Assembly: GCA_000320545.1 (NCBI GenBank)
Contig: ADNK01002141.1
Span: 1-61,950 of the forward strand
From: Bigelowiella natans CCMP2755
Lineage: Eukaryota; Cercozoa; Chlorarachniophyceae
DNA: 61,950 nucleotides
Direction of reading: 5' to 3'
Below are positions 1-13,141 of this stretch, piece after piece. Below the pieces are notes generated by a model. The model did not search any database. It had not been told where the DNA came from and was given only the letters and a program-made list of their open reading frames with translations. Every line of letters starts with the position of its first letter. Position 1 is the stretch's first letter. A program made the translations under genes and the position numbers.

Positions 1-218
1 TGGGCAGACCAGCAGCTCGTGTGCAAGATTTCTGTAATGATTAAATAAGGATCACTTTTCCTCCTCCACATTTGCCCCCTCCACTGCAGCATTCGATGTG
101 CCCCCTCCTCCTCCTCCTCCTCCTCCTCCTCCTTTTGCATATGTTTCAATTCAATAAGTTTGACATAGTTTATTTCTATCTGCATTTGTTCTATTAATGC
201 TGAGAGAGTGCCATACAC

Positions 219-249
<31 letters not shown>

Positions 250-488
250 TTCAAACCAGCGCCTGGAAGATTGAATTCGGTCACTAATCTTACACTATCA
301 TTATTACTACTACTACTACTATTACTACTACTATTACTACTAAAAGTCCTGTTGGCAGCCAGTCATTCCCCCATTCACTCATATATGTCAGCAGCAGCAG
401 TTTTATGCTATTAATGCCTTCTGTATCCTCCTTATCCTCCTCCTCCTCCTCCTCCTCCTCCTCTTTCTTCTTGACCACACTACTGCTA

Positions 489-871
489 CTATACTACTCC
501 TCCCCCCTCTACGTGTAATAACAACATATTCTCTACTCTACATTTCTCTTTCATATTATTATCACCATTGAGTAGTGTATTTCTCTTGGTCTCCTTCTCT
601 TGATGGTGGTGGTAGAGCTTTTGGTGGTAGTTTCTTTCCCATGGCTCTGGCTGACCATCTCCATTCCAAATTTCACGGTATAGCAAATGGGCAACTAGAA
701 ATTGCTTCTCAGCTTCATCAAATCTCCGCATTTTCATAAGAACTTGGCCATAACCGTGATGGGTGTTTCCTTTGGCCGGATCCTAGTAGAAGTAGTAGTT
801 AGTTAGTTTGTTAGTAGGTAGTAGGAGTATATCATATTACTGCATCAGAATATCATCCATCCTAATTCATA

Positions 872-902
<31 letters not shown>

Positions 903-983
903 CGATGTACCGTGTCGGTCAATACAACACTAGCAAGAAAGAAACAATTTGTCGTAGCGGTATACACTTAATAAAATACTCTC

Positions 984-1014
<31 letters not shown>

Positions 1015-1462
1015 GAGTACTCACCGTCTTTTCCAATAGTTTATTCTTGATACGAAGTGCATGTTTGAGCTCAATTGCCGCGTCCTCTACTTCTCCAGCA
1101 GCCAATAAAATCATGCCTAAATCGTGGTACTTTGAGGCTAAGGAAAGGCTGTCGGCATCACCAACACCATTCTTCGAGCTCTTGTTGTTGTTGTTGTTGT
1201 TGTTGTTGTTGAGAATCTTTATGCATTTTCTCAACATATCCTCAGCATCTGCATATTTCTGTAGCTCATACAGCTGCTGTGCGCCGATTGCGTATTCCTC
1301 TGCAGCCTCTGGCTTGAGATATCTCTCTTCGTCTCCTTCTTGGGACAAGAGAATGGCATCATCCAGGAACTCATTGCCCTTCTCCTCGCTCCCCAGCTTG
1401 AATAACATAATAGCAGCTCTTACAGAGATTCGAATCGCAGTATCTGAATTTGGGCTGTAGAT
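489..1462 (-). CDS. TPR-repeat protein, C-terminal exons
   Basis: Two minus-strand exons join in frame: 1462..1025 after an acceptor CAG, ending at donor GTGAGT, and 782..489, ending in TAG at 491..489. Both junctions are phase 0. The product has tetratricopeptide-like helical pairs, for example AEEYAIGAQQLYELQKYADA, GMILLAAGEVEDAAIELKHA and GQVLMKMRRFDEAEKQFLVA. TPRs are protein-interaction scaffolds; no catalytic motif is visible. An Asn run encoded by an AAC microsatellite interrupts the first exon. The N-terminal exon or exons should lie between 1462 and 1770, but I could not fix a start codon there. The gene sits just downstream of, and in the same orientation as, the RRM gene ending at 1771. 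The partner and pathway are unknown. TPR assignment is fairly sure; the gene limits are not. Confidence 0.7.
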
Positions 1463-1733
1463 CTGATGATGGTGATAATGATGATGATGATGATGATGAT
1501 GATGATAATGAGGAGGAAACAACAAGTAGTCATCATGCTGCTACTGCTTCCATGCAAGAAGGATGATGATGAAACGAGACGCTGATCATATCTATAACCA
1601 ACGTAATTCTCGTGCTGCTGTATAAGCAGTGGTGCACCATCATCCTGCCTCCTTTTGATGATCATGCATGAGGGATGATACAATAATATGTGGTCGAAGA
1701 AGAAGAAGACCACCCATAAACTACTACTATGAA

Positions 1734-1767
<34 letters not shown>

Positions 1768-1770
1768 GCA

Positions 1771-3416
1771 TTATGCATTATTCTCATCATCCGTTATCAC
1801 CGTTACAACAGTCTTGACTAAATCTTCCAAGATTGCTTCCAATTCCTCTGCTTCGATCTCGATGCCAAAGCTACAAATCCCTCCCATATCGTCGCACAAG
1901 CCCTCTAATGCAGCTAATAGAGGAGCAGCCAATGCTCTCTTGTATGTCACCAGTGATACACCTGATAATTAAATAATACATTTAATTTAAGAACAAGCAG
2001 TCGTGTTATCATATTCGAGTAGGAGGCCATAAAAACTGCCCCACTGTGGAAGAATCTGGTGGAAAAGAGTAAGTAGTAGCAGGGATGGATGGAACATCAG
2101 TACTCGACGAATGGCTTCTTGCCTTGCATGCCCTCCCCCCCTTGAACTCCTTCTCACGCAGCTTTCTCACCCCATATATGATAGGGAAATTCCCTTGGTT
2201 TTTTGGTTGCTCTCGTTGTAGCCAATGGTGCTGTTGTTTTAGAACAACTGGTTGGTCTCTCTTATTATTATTATGTTGTGACCTTTCGATACTGCAGCAG
2301 CTGCTTGTGGTGTCCAGCCTGGGTCAACGTCCTTTCTTTTGGCACCGCACAATTGCAACTAAAGCAGCAGCAGCAGCAGCAGCAAGAAACAACAGAGAAG
2401 TGAGTGGAGAAATGAGTTCATAAGTCCACAAGCCTACTACTACTACTACTAGTAGTAGTACTCTACTACCATTACTACTGCTACAACTTCTACAAAGTCT
2501 TGCAGCATGCACTTAAATTCAATGCTGTCATATACTGTGTTGTTCTTCCAGCATATATGCAGCAGACACATTGCAGTAGATATGTAATGATATATACGTG
2601 TACACGTCGTGAGCACACACACGCACACGCACACGCGCACACACACACACAGACACACAAACACCTTACCGAGTTCGGAAGAAGTAGTTTACTATTGCTG
2701 CAAGATGTGCAAACCCAGTTATTGGCCAATTTCGATCCTCCTCCTCCTCCTTCTCCTCCTCTACTACCACCACCAGCATCTGGAAGAAAATGTTATTAGT
2801 AGGTGTTCTTCGGTGAATGACCATTATCATCATGTCTACATCACATATATCCCCTACCAACAAACAAACACCATCATGTCTACATCACATATATCCCCTA
2901 CCAACAAACAAACACTTCTTATTTTTTGGAGATGATGCTTAAGCACAACGATAAATTAACTACGAAAGAAGAAGAAGAAGAAGAAGACAAAAAAGAAAGA
3001 TCTTGAGTACCAGTTACTCGGATTAAACATGCCCACTGGTTCTTCAAGACCCAATCAAAATCATGTTGGTGGCTGCTATGTGTTTCTGCTGCTGCTGCCT
3101 CCTCCTCGTCGTCCTCCTCCTTCCCCTCCTCTGCTATATTCTTCAATATCCTTATACCATGCTTTAGACCATGACGCAATTTCTTCAATCCAAGTTTCAG
3201 CTTTTCCCTATTTCTGACTTTCATTACAGCACTGCTGCTGCTACTGTGCAAGGATTGCTTGGAAGTATTAACTTGGAAAGATTGATAGTTGAGAAGGATG
3301 TGGGAGAGAAGATGAGCCGATATCGTCGAGGATATGTCACGACAACCCCATGACTTAGATGATGATGATGATAATGATGACGATGATGATGATGATGATG
3401 ATGATGATGACGCTTC

Positions 3417-3455
<39 letters not shown>

Positions 3456-3660
3456 TTCAAATTAGTGAATCAACGTACGTGTGTACGTGCATATAAAATT
3501 CTAATATATAAATAATAATAACGACGATATTCTTATGTATGCACGTGTATAATAATATCAATATACGCACATAAAACACAAAAACGTACATAAGTTTCCA
3601 CAGCAGCATATGAATGATCACATGCATACAATCTCGCAAGAACAAACGACGACACAGTGA

Positions 3661-3698
<38 letters not shown>

Positions 3699-3741
3699 CA
3701 TTTCTAAACTAAAAATTCATGTATGATGCATATCATTGGAC

Positions 3742-3775
<34 letters not shown>

Positions 3776-4196
3776 TACAGCAGATGCATTTATTAATATA
3801 CTTCTCTATTTTCACTCTGATATAACATTATCATAGATCATAGGACCAGTTAACGTCTAGACAACAACAACAACAACAACCGAGGAGGTGGTTTGAGTGC
3901 TGGAACAACTGATAAGTCCATTCTAGAGCACTTTCGCCAGTATCATCCATATCAAGCAGACAACGGACAATCGTAGCTGAAAGACTAACAACGCAAGGAG
4001 CGTACATATGATTCTTCTCCTCCCCCTTCTCTCCATGTTTCAAACACCGAAGATACTCTAAAAGTTTCTTTGCTGTTGCGACCTAGTGTAGCAGTAGTAG
4101 TAGTAGAGATGATCACAATTTGTTTTATCAGGGATAATTACACAGAGGAGAAGTACGTAATGGTGTCAGAACGGTGTCACTTCCAGACCAACGAAA

Positions 4197-4252
<56 letters not shown>

Positions 4253-5310
4253 AAGAAGTCAACCTATTTCTGATAATAGTACTAATAAATAAGAATACCG
4301 TTTGCCTCAGATCTAATTCCTTCTTCAGTCCTCTCTTTCTAGTTTTTGCAAGCATTCGTGTTTGTGCGTCACACCAAAAGTATAGATTATCCATTGAATG
4401 CTCGTAGAGATACATGTCTTCGCTAACCTGATGATGATCAGTAGACAAGGAATAGTGGATATCATCCTTTAGTCTTTCTCTTCAGAAATGATTGATAGCG
4501 GTGATGATGATGATGATGATGACAATGATAATACATACGAACGATGAGTTAAAATACCGCTATATACTCGTAAAGCAATGAGCCGTCACAGCTGAGATAA
4601 GTCTTTTCTCTATATGCCTCGTAGTCAACATATCTTCTTATGCTCAGGGAATTATTTTCAGATTCATTATCATCAATCTGAGCAGCCTCGATTGCTTTCT
4701 CTGCATCTGCAATATTTTTGAATTGAATTATGCACCCTCCTCGAAGATTATCAGTTTTCATTTCTTGACCCCAATGTGCGTCCTGTTGATATGCAGTAAA
4801 GAGAACAACATATGAACGAATTAAGTGGATGATGATTCTAAAACGAAGTTGACGAAATCCAACGACGAATAACTCCAAACATATGAAGTGGATGATGTTC
4901 AAATAGACGTCGTACGATAAAATCAAGAGAGTTGAACCTACCACCGAAGCCATGCGCTCGATAGGCCCAAATTTCTCCATCATTTTTCTAATGCGATCAT
5001 ATTGCATTGATTTTCCTAGGCTCGTGACATAGATGGTGCTGTTGTTGCTGCTGCTGCTGCCTCCCCCGCCTATTGATCCAGCATTTTCAACATTAACTTT
5101 GTTCTCTGCACGAGCATCCATGTCCTCCTCCTCCTCCTCCTTTCCAAACGTTGGATGTTCAGGAATTGTGCAGAGGAGTTGAAGCACGGACCTACGGATG
5201 ATGATGATGATGATAATGATATTGAAGAGAAGTTTAGGAAGGACAGAGCCATCATATCATTTATATTTTGAGTGTTTTGGGTGTATTGTTTAACAGCAGC
5301 AGCAGCAGCG

Positions 5311-5346
<36 letters not shown>

Positions 5347-5893
5347 CGATGTGCATCTTTGTCCTCTGGATATCCGCGATACAACTCTAAGCATTCCTTC
5401 CAGGCCTTATTATTAGTAATGCACATTCGAATCAAAGATAAATCAGACAACGAATTCGATTAGGATAAGCTTTAGCATTATGCCCAGAAACGATGGTAGT
5501 TAACAATTATACAATAATAGGTTATGCAGCACCGTGAATGATTATGAAAGAGAATGCACTGTAATAGATTACGCAGCACTGTGAATGATTATGAAAGACA
5601 ACGCACTCTTTTCAGATCTCTTCCTCCTTTGATTTTCTTCTTCATATCCCTTAGCCTTTGCCTAACATCTACTCGAGCTGGTGCACCACAAAGCCCCCGA
5701 GAATTTTTGCAAGTTGCGAGGAGGAAGCTGCTGCAAATACAACAACGGCCAATCAATCAACTGGTGATTCTACAGGATAATAGTAGTGTAAAAAAAAATT
5801 ACACATGCCACGGGTTGTTGTTTGCCTGTAGTAGTACCTGAGTCCAGCCTTCTGGCTTTCTGATAGAACTCGACGGCAATTTCTCACCAACAT
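1771..5893 (-). CDS. RRM-domain protein, 11-exon model, 546 aa
   Basis: Exons on the minus strand: 5893..5838, 5730..5607, 5405..5347, 5191..4942, 4782..4558, 4427..4299, 4082..3881, 3217..3011, 2779..2670, 2258..2171 and 1961..1771. All phases agree and the sum is 547 codons including TAA. The start is ATG at 5893, giving a basic N-terminus (MLVRNCRRVLSESQKAGL) that could be an organelle-targeting peptide. An RNA-recognition motif spans about residues 132-205, with RNP2 IYVTSL at about 133-138 and RNP1 GGCIIQFK at about 178-185, split by the intron between exons 4 and 5. The remaining sequence is helical and charged, with a Glu/Asp/Ala run in exon 8, and is not a family I recognise. Exon 2's donor (GTGCG) and exon 10's acceptor are the weakest calls. 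RNA binding is inferred from the RRM alone. Confidence 0.7.
2831..2917. repeat. Tandem duplication, period 44 bp
   Basis: Two near-identical copies begin at 2831 and 2875, each containing CATGTCTACATCACATATAT. They lie in an intron of the RRM gene, between exons 8 and 9. Confidence 0.9.
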
Positions 5894-7761
5894 GTTGCGG
5901 CAGGAGCAGCAGCCTGCCTGGGTATTATTCTATTCTCTTCTATTGAGGAGGAGTATTTTGTGTCCTCTCCTCCTATTCTGTCGCTTCCACCCCTCCTAGC
6001 CACCCGTCATGCCACAACCGTAAACGCCGTGGATTTACGCAATTTAGGGTTAAAGACTTCATGTCGTCATCAAAGATTCGCACTGTTAAACCCAACATGA
6101 AACTTCAAGGTTTTTGCAGCGTGTTTTGACCATCACCACCGCTCTGCATTTTTCGGTTCAGTTAGCGAGCAACTGAGCCCTGAGGGCAACCACGGGGAGG
6201 TGATTCGCAAAGTCCCCGCCGCGCGCGCCTTCCCATTGACTCAAGACCTCTCCCACTCAGAGCAAAAACAACAAAGATTCCAGGTCCTTCACTCGGTGCC
6301 GAACCTCAAGGGAAAGTTGAAGCAGTCAAGCCAGTCAGGTCATCACAGCAGCCAACGCCGTCAATTTTTGGTCCATGATCGTTGAAGTTTCAGCTCGAGG
6401 CACCACGTTTCGCACTTTGCAAGTCTAGAAGTGTCGTGTGACACTTTGGTGATGCAGTCCATCATCAAGTTTCTTCCTTGGGTGCCCGCTTGTCCAGCCC
6501 GTCAAAACGAGTCACGAGCTAGCGAGTTGTCACGCCAGCCCAGCAGCACGTGCCAACGCCAACAACGACGGGGAACGAACTGAGCGAAGTGCTCGTGGGG
6601 ACTGTCTGTGATCCCACTAGTGTGCATGTCTGCAATGTGTTGATCGTGCCGCGAGTACACGCATTGCCAGTCTAGCAGTGGCGATGCATGTGTGTGCACG
6701 GGTGTGACAACGCAACGACAACACATTGGTGCCCAAATTGCTCTCATGCACGCTGGCACGCCAGCACGGTGAAGCTGCGACAAGTCGTTAGCAGTCACTG
6801 TTGACAGTGCTGCAACTGATGCAATGCAAGCTTTCACACAAAGGAAGCAACAGCGGTTGCACACAGACCGCACATCGTGGACATTCCTGTGTCCATTGTG
6901 CATGCTGTTGAAGGAAGCAAAGCTAGAAAGGCGCGAAGACCGTGTCGCACAAGCCACGTGCAGCAAGCACATTGGTGCCAATGCGCGAGCTGTCATTTGT
7001 GCGGATGATGCTAGATTTTGAACGATTTTCTCACATGTGAGCACCTGACAGAACTAGAACAAGAACTTGGAATTTGATCATGAAGGAGTAGGAACCACGA
7101 GCGTGTTCAACGCGCCGAGCGCACGGTGGTCAGTGATCACATTGCCAGCGGATAGGTCTAGAGGTGCGCATGGTGCACAAAGAAGACCAACCTAGTAGAC
7201 ATGTCATGACGAAATTTTCTGTTTTTTTTTTAATTGGAATGCGACTCTAGGACTGCACACGATGCTGGCTAGCTGGGACAGCTACTAGACAGCAGCAATG
7301 CAACGATCTAGCGATGAAGATCGGGCTAGCGGGCCTAGCTCATTTTGCAAACGGAAGTCCAGAAGTCTGATTGGATCTGGACGTGCGAGCGAGATGCGTG
7401 CAGAGAACGAAACGTGCAATCAATGAAGCCTAGAAGCGCAATGTGATTTTCTTTTTGCAGAATCCAATTCAGAATTGAGTGTGCGCTAGCCTTCACGGTT
7501 GAGGAAGAACTAGCCATGTGAGCCTAGATTCAATCAAACGATGTTGCACGCACTGTGGCTCGCTAGCTTGTGCGTTACACTTCATTTTCGTGGTCACAAT
7601 TGCAAGAGTTTCATTTACGAGCTAGCTTCACAAGCAGCCGATTCTCACGTCATCTAGATCATTGTATGCTGACAGTATGAAAGGACACAACTTTCTTATT
7701 TACTTTGTACGTGCTAAATGTGCTTCGAGTTCAATTTTCGACATTGCACACGCTGTTATAC
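5894..7761. other. Microsatellite-poor gene desert
   Basis: This stretch between the RRM gene start and the diflavin reductase stop has almost no simple repeats, unlike its surroundings. It is nearer 50% GC and rich in GCTAGC/CTAGC and CACG words. A 180-codon open frame runs on the minus strand at 7044..6502, rich in Cys, His and Ala, but I see no domain, splice structure or recognisable motif in it. I call no gene. Confidence 0.5.
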
Positions 7762-8120
7762 CTAGCTCCATATATCTTGGACATAACGTTTCTTTTTTAG
7801 CATCTCAACTACGTAACTTTTCGCTTCTGCATGTGTTAATTTTCCTTCTTGCTCTACGATCTTTATCACTGTATTCATCACATCCTTCGCCATGCGTGTT
7901 CCTAAAGTGTTAAAAATCAGTTCAAAATATCTTTCCGCCGAATAGTTTGTTTTTGTTGGTTACCGTCTCCACAAACAAATAGATATCCTTCTTTTTGAAC
8001 TAACATTCGATAAATCTGTAAATAAATGATAATGAAACATACGGCTTCAGTAAGATTACAATTAACATAATCAATTAATAGTAGACAGGGTTTCAATATC
8101 CCGCCCTCCTCCTTGTCCGG

Positions 8121-8158
<38 letters not shown>

Positions 8159-11100
8159 GCTGTCTGTATGTGCGTGTACATCGTTCAAGCACAATATCTT
8201 CTATTCACTCTCTCACCTCTTGAGCAGCTAACTCTAACATGAGATGCTGAACATAAGTCTTCTTGTCTTCTTTTTCACGAGAGAAAGCTACGTGCAACTT
8301 GTCAAGTGTTGAATCAGACTCAAAGGCTTCTAGTTCCTTTCCATACAAAAAGTCGCGATTCTTCTTTTGGCATCCAAAGAAAAGCATTGCCTCTCCTATG
8401 ATTCCATCTAGTTCCCTTTGATTAGTATTATCACTGCTGCTATTTTCTGAAGCTGCTGCTGCTGCTGGGTATGCTATTCTCTCATCCTCATCTGTTTCGC
8501 TGTCTTCGTCGTCAAGATGTTGAAAATCCATACCCCTCCATTCTCCAACTCCAAGGGCCTTACCAGAGATGAGAGCTTTGATCTGGTAACTTCTGTAGTG
8601 CAAAAATCCTCTAAATGGTGCGACTCCTGTCCCAGGGCCCACCATTACAATAGGCCTACCTATCTCACTGGGGTATCCGAAGTCCCCCCCCCTTCGTATG
8701 AATATGGGCAGAATAAGCGGTGGCGGCTCTAACTCCTTAGTCCTCCTGCTGCTACTTTTGTCGTTGTGATTCACTTCTGAATCATCATCACGATCACCTT
8801 CTCCGTTGCTCCTAACCCCCAACTTTTTTAAATAGTCATTCTCTACAATTCCACGCATAGAGCACTCTTTGTACAAAAAGTTAGTACACAATCCGCTTCT
8901 TCTTCTTCTCCTTCTTTGGCTACTGAGTTTCTCTTTGACTTGAGCGGCAACATCGTTTTTCGTAGACGACAATGATGATAACGGTGTTGAGAATGGATCA
9001 TCAACATCATATCTTACAAGAGAAAATGCAACATGTATGTCCGTTGGATGTGTGCTAGGCGAAGATGCAATAGAATAGTATCTCGGTAGAAGAGGAGGTA
9101 TAACCTGCACCAAATGATCCAAAGGGATCTTACAGCTAGAAAACCGTTCGAGGATCTCAGAAAGGGGAGGTCTTGCTTTAACGATGTGCTTTGCATACCC
9201 CTCTCTGCCAATGGGTGTCATCTTGCATAAGCTAAGCAAATAATCTTTATCTCTGGAATCGGTACAATGACTTGCAAGCACACGTAATACGGACTTCTTA
9301 GGTGGTGATGTGATATCCAAGCAGTATAAGAACATATCTCGAACAGATATGGGCAAGAATATATGAGATAGATCTCTCCCGCCCCTTCGCTGCCGCAACA
9401 CGGAAGAGGATGACGAAATTGGGGTCGGTCTTTTCATGTCTTCGTCATTACGAATGATATCAGTGATAACTTCGTTTCCGGTTAAGTTGAGACGTTTGAG
9501 TAGGCGGTCGACCTGTTGCATTTCATTTGGACAATGAATTCCCACACTATCACCAGGAAGATACAGCATGTTAGAACCACCACCACTGCTGCTGCTGCTA
9601 CTGCTACTACTACTATCATGGGTAGTAGTAGAGGAAAATGATGATGATGATGCCCCAGGAAGTGCCATTTCAAGGTGCAGAACATGGCGATAGTGGTTAT
9701 TTCCATCAATATTTGTTGTGAGAAGCTTTGCCCTCTTAACACGAGCATTAAATGGCGCGTCTGGACTCAGGCCTTGGCGTTCTTGCTCTTTTTTAACCAG
9801 ATGTGATTGAAGTCGTGACACCAGGCCCTTGTTTCTGCTTACGTGAATGTTATTTAAATCATCTGCATCCAAAACAGCCAAACGAAGTTTAATATTGCAT
9901 TTTGGGAGTCCACGAATATTAGTTTTGGAAGTAGTGGTTCTCCCAACTCCTCTAGCAGTACTGTCGCTTTTGTTGGTGTCTTCTTCAATAATCTTTCCCC
10001 TCTTCCCTCTTCTATGCTGATTGGAAACACTACTATCAGTCACATTTCTATCTTTATTTTCTTCCCGAGGGAGTAGTGCCTTCAATAAATCTCCCTGCCA
10101 ACTTTGAATTTTTTTAATATAATCCTTGTCCTCCTTGTCGACACATGTTAGAGTAAGTGTAGCGTGTACCCTGCTACCAACATTTTTAAGATATCGAACC
10201 AATTGTTTCGGTGCACCGCAAAAATTATCGTAGTTTGTGCTGCCAATTCCCAGCGTGACACAACGGACATTCTGCAGCCATTTGTCCCCTTGTGCTGCTT
10301 TGGCTTTTTTCATTCTAGTCATAAACCGCATTGCATTTGTTGGAGCCTCTCCAGGACCAGAGGTGCTCATTATCAGGATCAGGAGGGCAAACTCGGGGAT
10401 CTTCTCCAGATTTCTATCCATCTTACAATACTGCTTCATCGACATGACTTGCACATCTTTATTGCACTTGTTAGAAGAAGAAGAAAAAGTACTCATGATT
10501 CCCTGCTTAAGATTCAATGCGTGAGGCTCGGCGAGTTCATCTTCTTCCCCCACCAGAATAAGGATTTTGGAACTTCGGTCATCTTCAAGGCAGAACCAAG
10601 TCGTCTCCTCTTTCTCTACAGCTGTTCCAATTTGTGCGTTGGTCGCGACATTACGCTTGTCGGCAACACTTCTTCCTTGACTTCCTTCATTTGATAGCGT
10701 TTGTTCTGAAACAGTTTTTAATGCTGGTATCAAACCTTTTCGCCATGGCTCCACAACTTCATCGATGCCAGTGGCATCATCAGCATATCCTGCAACAACA
10801 ACAACAACAATGACAACAACAAGATTAGCTTAAGTGCTGTAACTTTGACGTATTCCTCCTCTTACATAATCATCACACTAGAAGCTGTGTACTAAATATC
10901 ATGATGCTCTCCTCTCGTTATGATCTAGTGTATTTTGCCGGTTGGTTGCACATACCCGTAGAGTAGAAACGATGGGCTCCGAGTCGTGCAAAGCTCGAGT
11001 CAAAAAACTTGCCTGAAACAAGACCCATGAAATTTATTTTCATCCAACTACCACTCCACAATAATTTTCATCATAATCTCCTCACCAATTTGATCGATCT

Positions 11101-12298
11101 TAGCACTGTCATCTATGTTTTCATTCTTTACCATTCACTATCATTAGAAGATTATAATAATATTTCACTGAACATTGGTCTGCTAGTTGAGCATCCACGT
11201 ATAGTCAGTAGTAGTAGTCAAAATAGCGTATGACTAACCCATAGCACAGAAGTCAGCGTAATTTGTGTCTCCAAGCCCTAGAATCGAAAAACTTAATCCC
11301 TTCAGCCATCTGTTAGTTATTAGAAGAAGAATGCCAATGATTTCTCATTTCCATCGTGTCCCCACTACTACTACTACTACTCATGTGACTACTCCCTTCT
11401 ATATTGTCAAATCATACTGCTGCTTCAGTGCGAGGAAATGGCGGAAGGAACAAAGAATCAATATTATAACCCAATTTCTTTTCTCCGTCTCATTTGCCTC
11501 CAGAAATCCTCAGCATTTTTCGGTGGGTCTCCTTTTTTTTGGCAAATTATACGTATCATTGTACGTATCAAAGATCACGTCTTGGCAAATTATACATATC
11601 ATTGTACGTATCAAAGATCGCGTCTTCTTTTGAATCAATGTTAGTCATTCATGCGCAGCTAGAACCTTGCCCTGTTGTGGACACAACTATCACAACGATT
11701 TTTTCGTCTTTTAACGCTTCGAACCCATTCTCAGTCATGTAGTCCCTCATTGAAAGGTATGAAGTTGATTCATGCCCAGCATCCTGGATAATGAACATTG
11801 ACAAGGAAGAACGATGAGCATCAAAACCAAAAAAACCACATGATTCACGAAATAGATTATACGAGACTACTTTTTCCTCCATTTGGTGATGATTCACCAC
11901 ACCATCGGTTCTATATTTCTTGTCACTTAATTAGTCTTTTCATATATCTGAGTCACCACTACCTTAGCCTCTTGCACGAGTAGGCCACATATCTCTTTCG
12001 CATTTCCTGTCTCAGTGCCGTATAGGAATAAAATCGGTACCTCCCTCCAGGTGGTGCTGCTACGTTCCCTAGCTGCTGCTAGGTTCTGCTCCTATTTTAA
12101 GTAAAAATAATCAGTCAAAAAGGATTTTGCCGTGGATTTGCATCTTACATCATGATCGCTTTTCTTCTCCTTTTTCTCTTCCCCAAGAGTTGATTTTGTT
12201 GGTATGGTTTGCCGTTTCCTGGCTTCTTCGCGCTTCGATTTTAACAACGCCTTCGCCTGTTGTTGTCGCCGAAGATTCTGTAGAATTGCCAGAGACAT
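7762..12298 (-). CDS. NADPH diflavin reductase with two flavodoxin-type modules, 1147 aa
   Basis: Nine exons: 12298..12149, 12091..11963, 11876..11666, 11531..11471, 11309..11239, 11012..10956, 10789..8217, 8015..7964 and 7901..7762, together 1148 codons with stop; an in-frame TAG precedes the start ATG. Residues about 68-226 form a canonical FMN flavodoxin domain (YGTETGNAKEICG, STTGQGDPPKNAEDFW, LGLGDTNYADFCAMG). Residues about 302-468 form a second flavodoxin-like module. The rest is a cytochrome P450 reductase-type module: FAD motif RYYSIASSP near 796, NADPH motif GPGTGVAPFRG near 944, FVCGDGTRMAKDV, and a C-terminus ending DIWS. By family knowledge it passes electrons from NADPH through FAD and FMN to an acceptor. 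The basic N-terminus shows no membrane anchor, so it is probably soluble. Poly-Ser and poly-Arg inserts occur in exon 7. The exon 3 acceptor is the least certain junction. Confidence 0.9.
8122..8158. repeat. (CT)n microsatellite in an intron
   Basis: A dinucleotide run lies in the 200-bp intron between exons 7 and 8 of the diflavin reductase. On the coding strand it is a purine (AG) run. Confidence 0.9.
11541..11626. repeat. Tandem duplication, period 43 bp
   Basis: Two copies begin at 11541 and 11584 (GGCAAATTATAC, then TATCATTGTACGTATCAAAG), differing at few positions. They fill most of the diflavin reductase intron between exons 3 and 4, immediately upstream (gene sense) of the exon 4 acceptor. 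Confidence 0.9.
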
Positions 12299-13141
12299 TC
12301 TCTCTACCAGTAGCTAGAACTATGGATCCCTACGTTTGGGTTAGAAGAGGGGTGTAAATATTAAGTCTTTGACTCCTCAGGGACTACTAATATTGCTTGA
12401 AGTTAGTATTGAGTAATAACAATGTCGGGGGTGTGCTACTGCTGCTGCTGCTACTATAACTGCTACTATCACCACCACCACCACCACCATTACCGGTGAC
12501 CACCATGTGAATGTGCTAATTCTACTCGTTCTTCCAACTCTCTCATCAGCTACTACCACCACCACCAGCAGCAGCAGCATTACCAGGTGACCACCCCCCT
12601 GTGAATAATTTGGTAATTCTACTACTACTTTCCAACTCTCACACTCTTCAACAGCACCCGTATCCACCACAGACCAATTCAAGATCATGTCGTTTTACAT
12701 CAAACGTAGGCCATTTTTGTATTGTTATAACCCTATCTCATCCTACGACTTGTACATTTCGCACTGAGCTTGGATGGGAACTTTCCTCGCGTTGTTTGTA
12801 CTCGTACAAAAGAAAGTATTGTTATTCTTGGGTAATAACAGAAATAATAGCCGATGGCGATGTTCTTATCTTGATGTTCAGTAGTGTTGAGAAGGTTCTT
12901 ATCTTGATGTTCAGTAGTCTACGTAGTCTACGAGAAGTGTTGATTTCCTACTTCTTTTTCTTTTTCTTGTTCTTCTTCTTCTTCTCGATGATGATGATGA
13001 TGATGTTGTTGTCGCTCTTCTCTTGGAAAAAAAACTACCAACAACATCTGCGTAATTCTCCCCTGCCTCCTGAGCTGTCCCTTAGCATCAACAGGAACAG
13101 GGCACACGCCCTCCCCTGCAACATCCTTTTATTCACATGAA
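12299..13141. other. Intergenic region between divergent genes
   Basis: About 840 bp separate the start of the minus-strand diflavin reductase from the plus-strand gene at 13142. They hold CTG/CCA, TTC and GAT microsatellites and no convincing exon. Promoters of both genes should lie here, but I see no clear core element. Confidence 0.5.

Noticed and set aside
208-478. Poly-Met, poly-Leu and poly-Glu open frames on both strands
   Set aside because: They are translations of (ATG)n, (TAC/TAT)n and (CTC)n repeats with no splice sites or non-repetitive coding sequence.
2189-2330. Alternative frames for RRM gene exon 10
   Set aside because: Two other frames are open, but only the one reading KKPREFPYHIW joins the final exon in correct phase.
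5554-5841. Plus-strand 95-codon frame with a signal-peptide-like hydrophobic stretch
   Set aside because: It is antisense to exons 1 and 2 of the RRM gene, which close in phase over 11 exons.
10164-10694. 176-codon plus-strand open frame
   Set aside because: It is antisense to the second flavodoxin module of the diflavin reductase, whose minus-strand reading has clear motifs.
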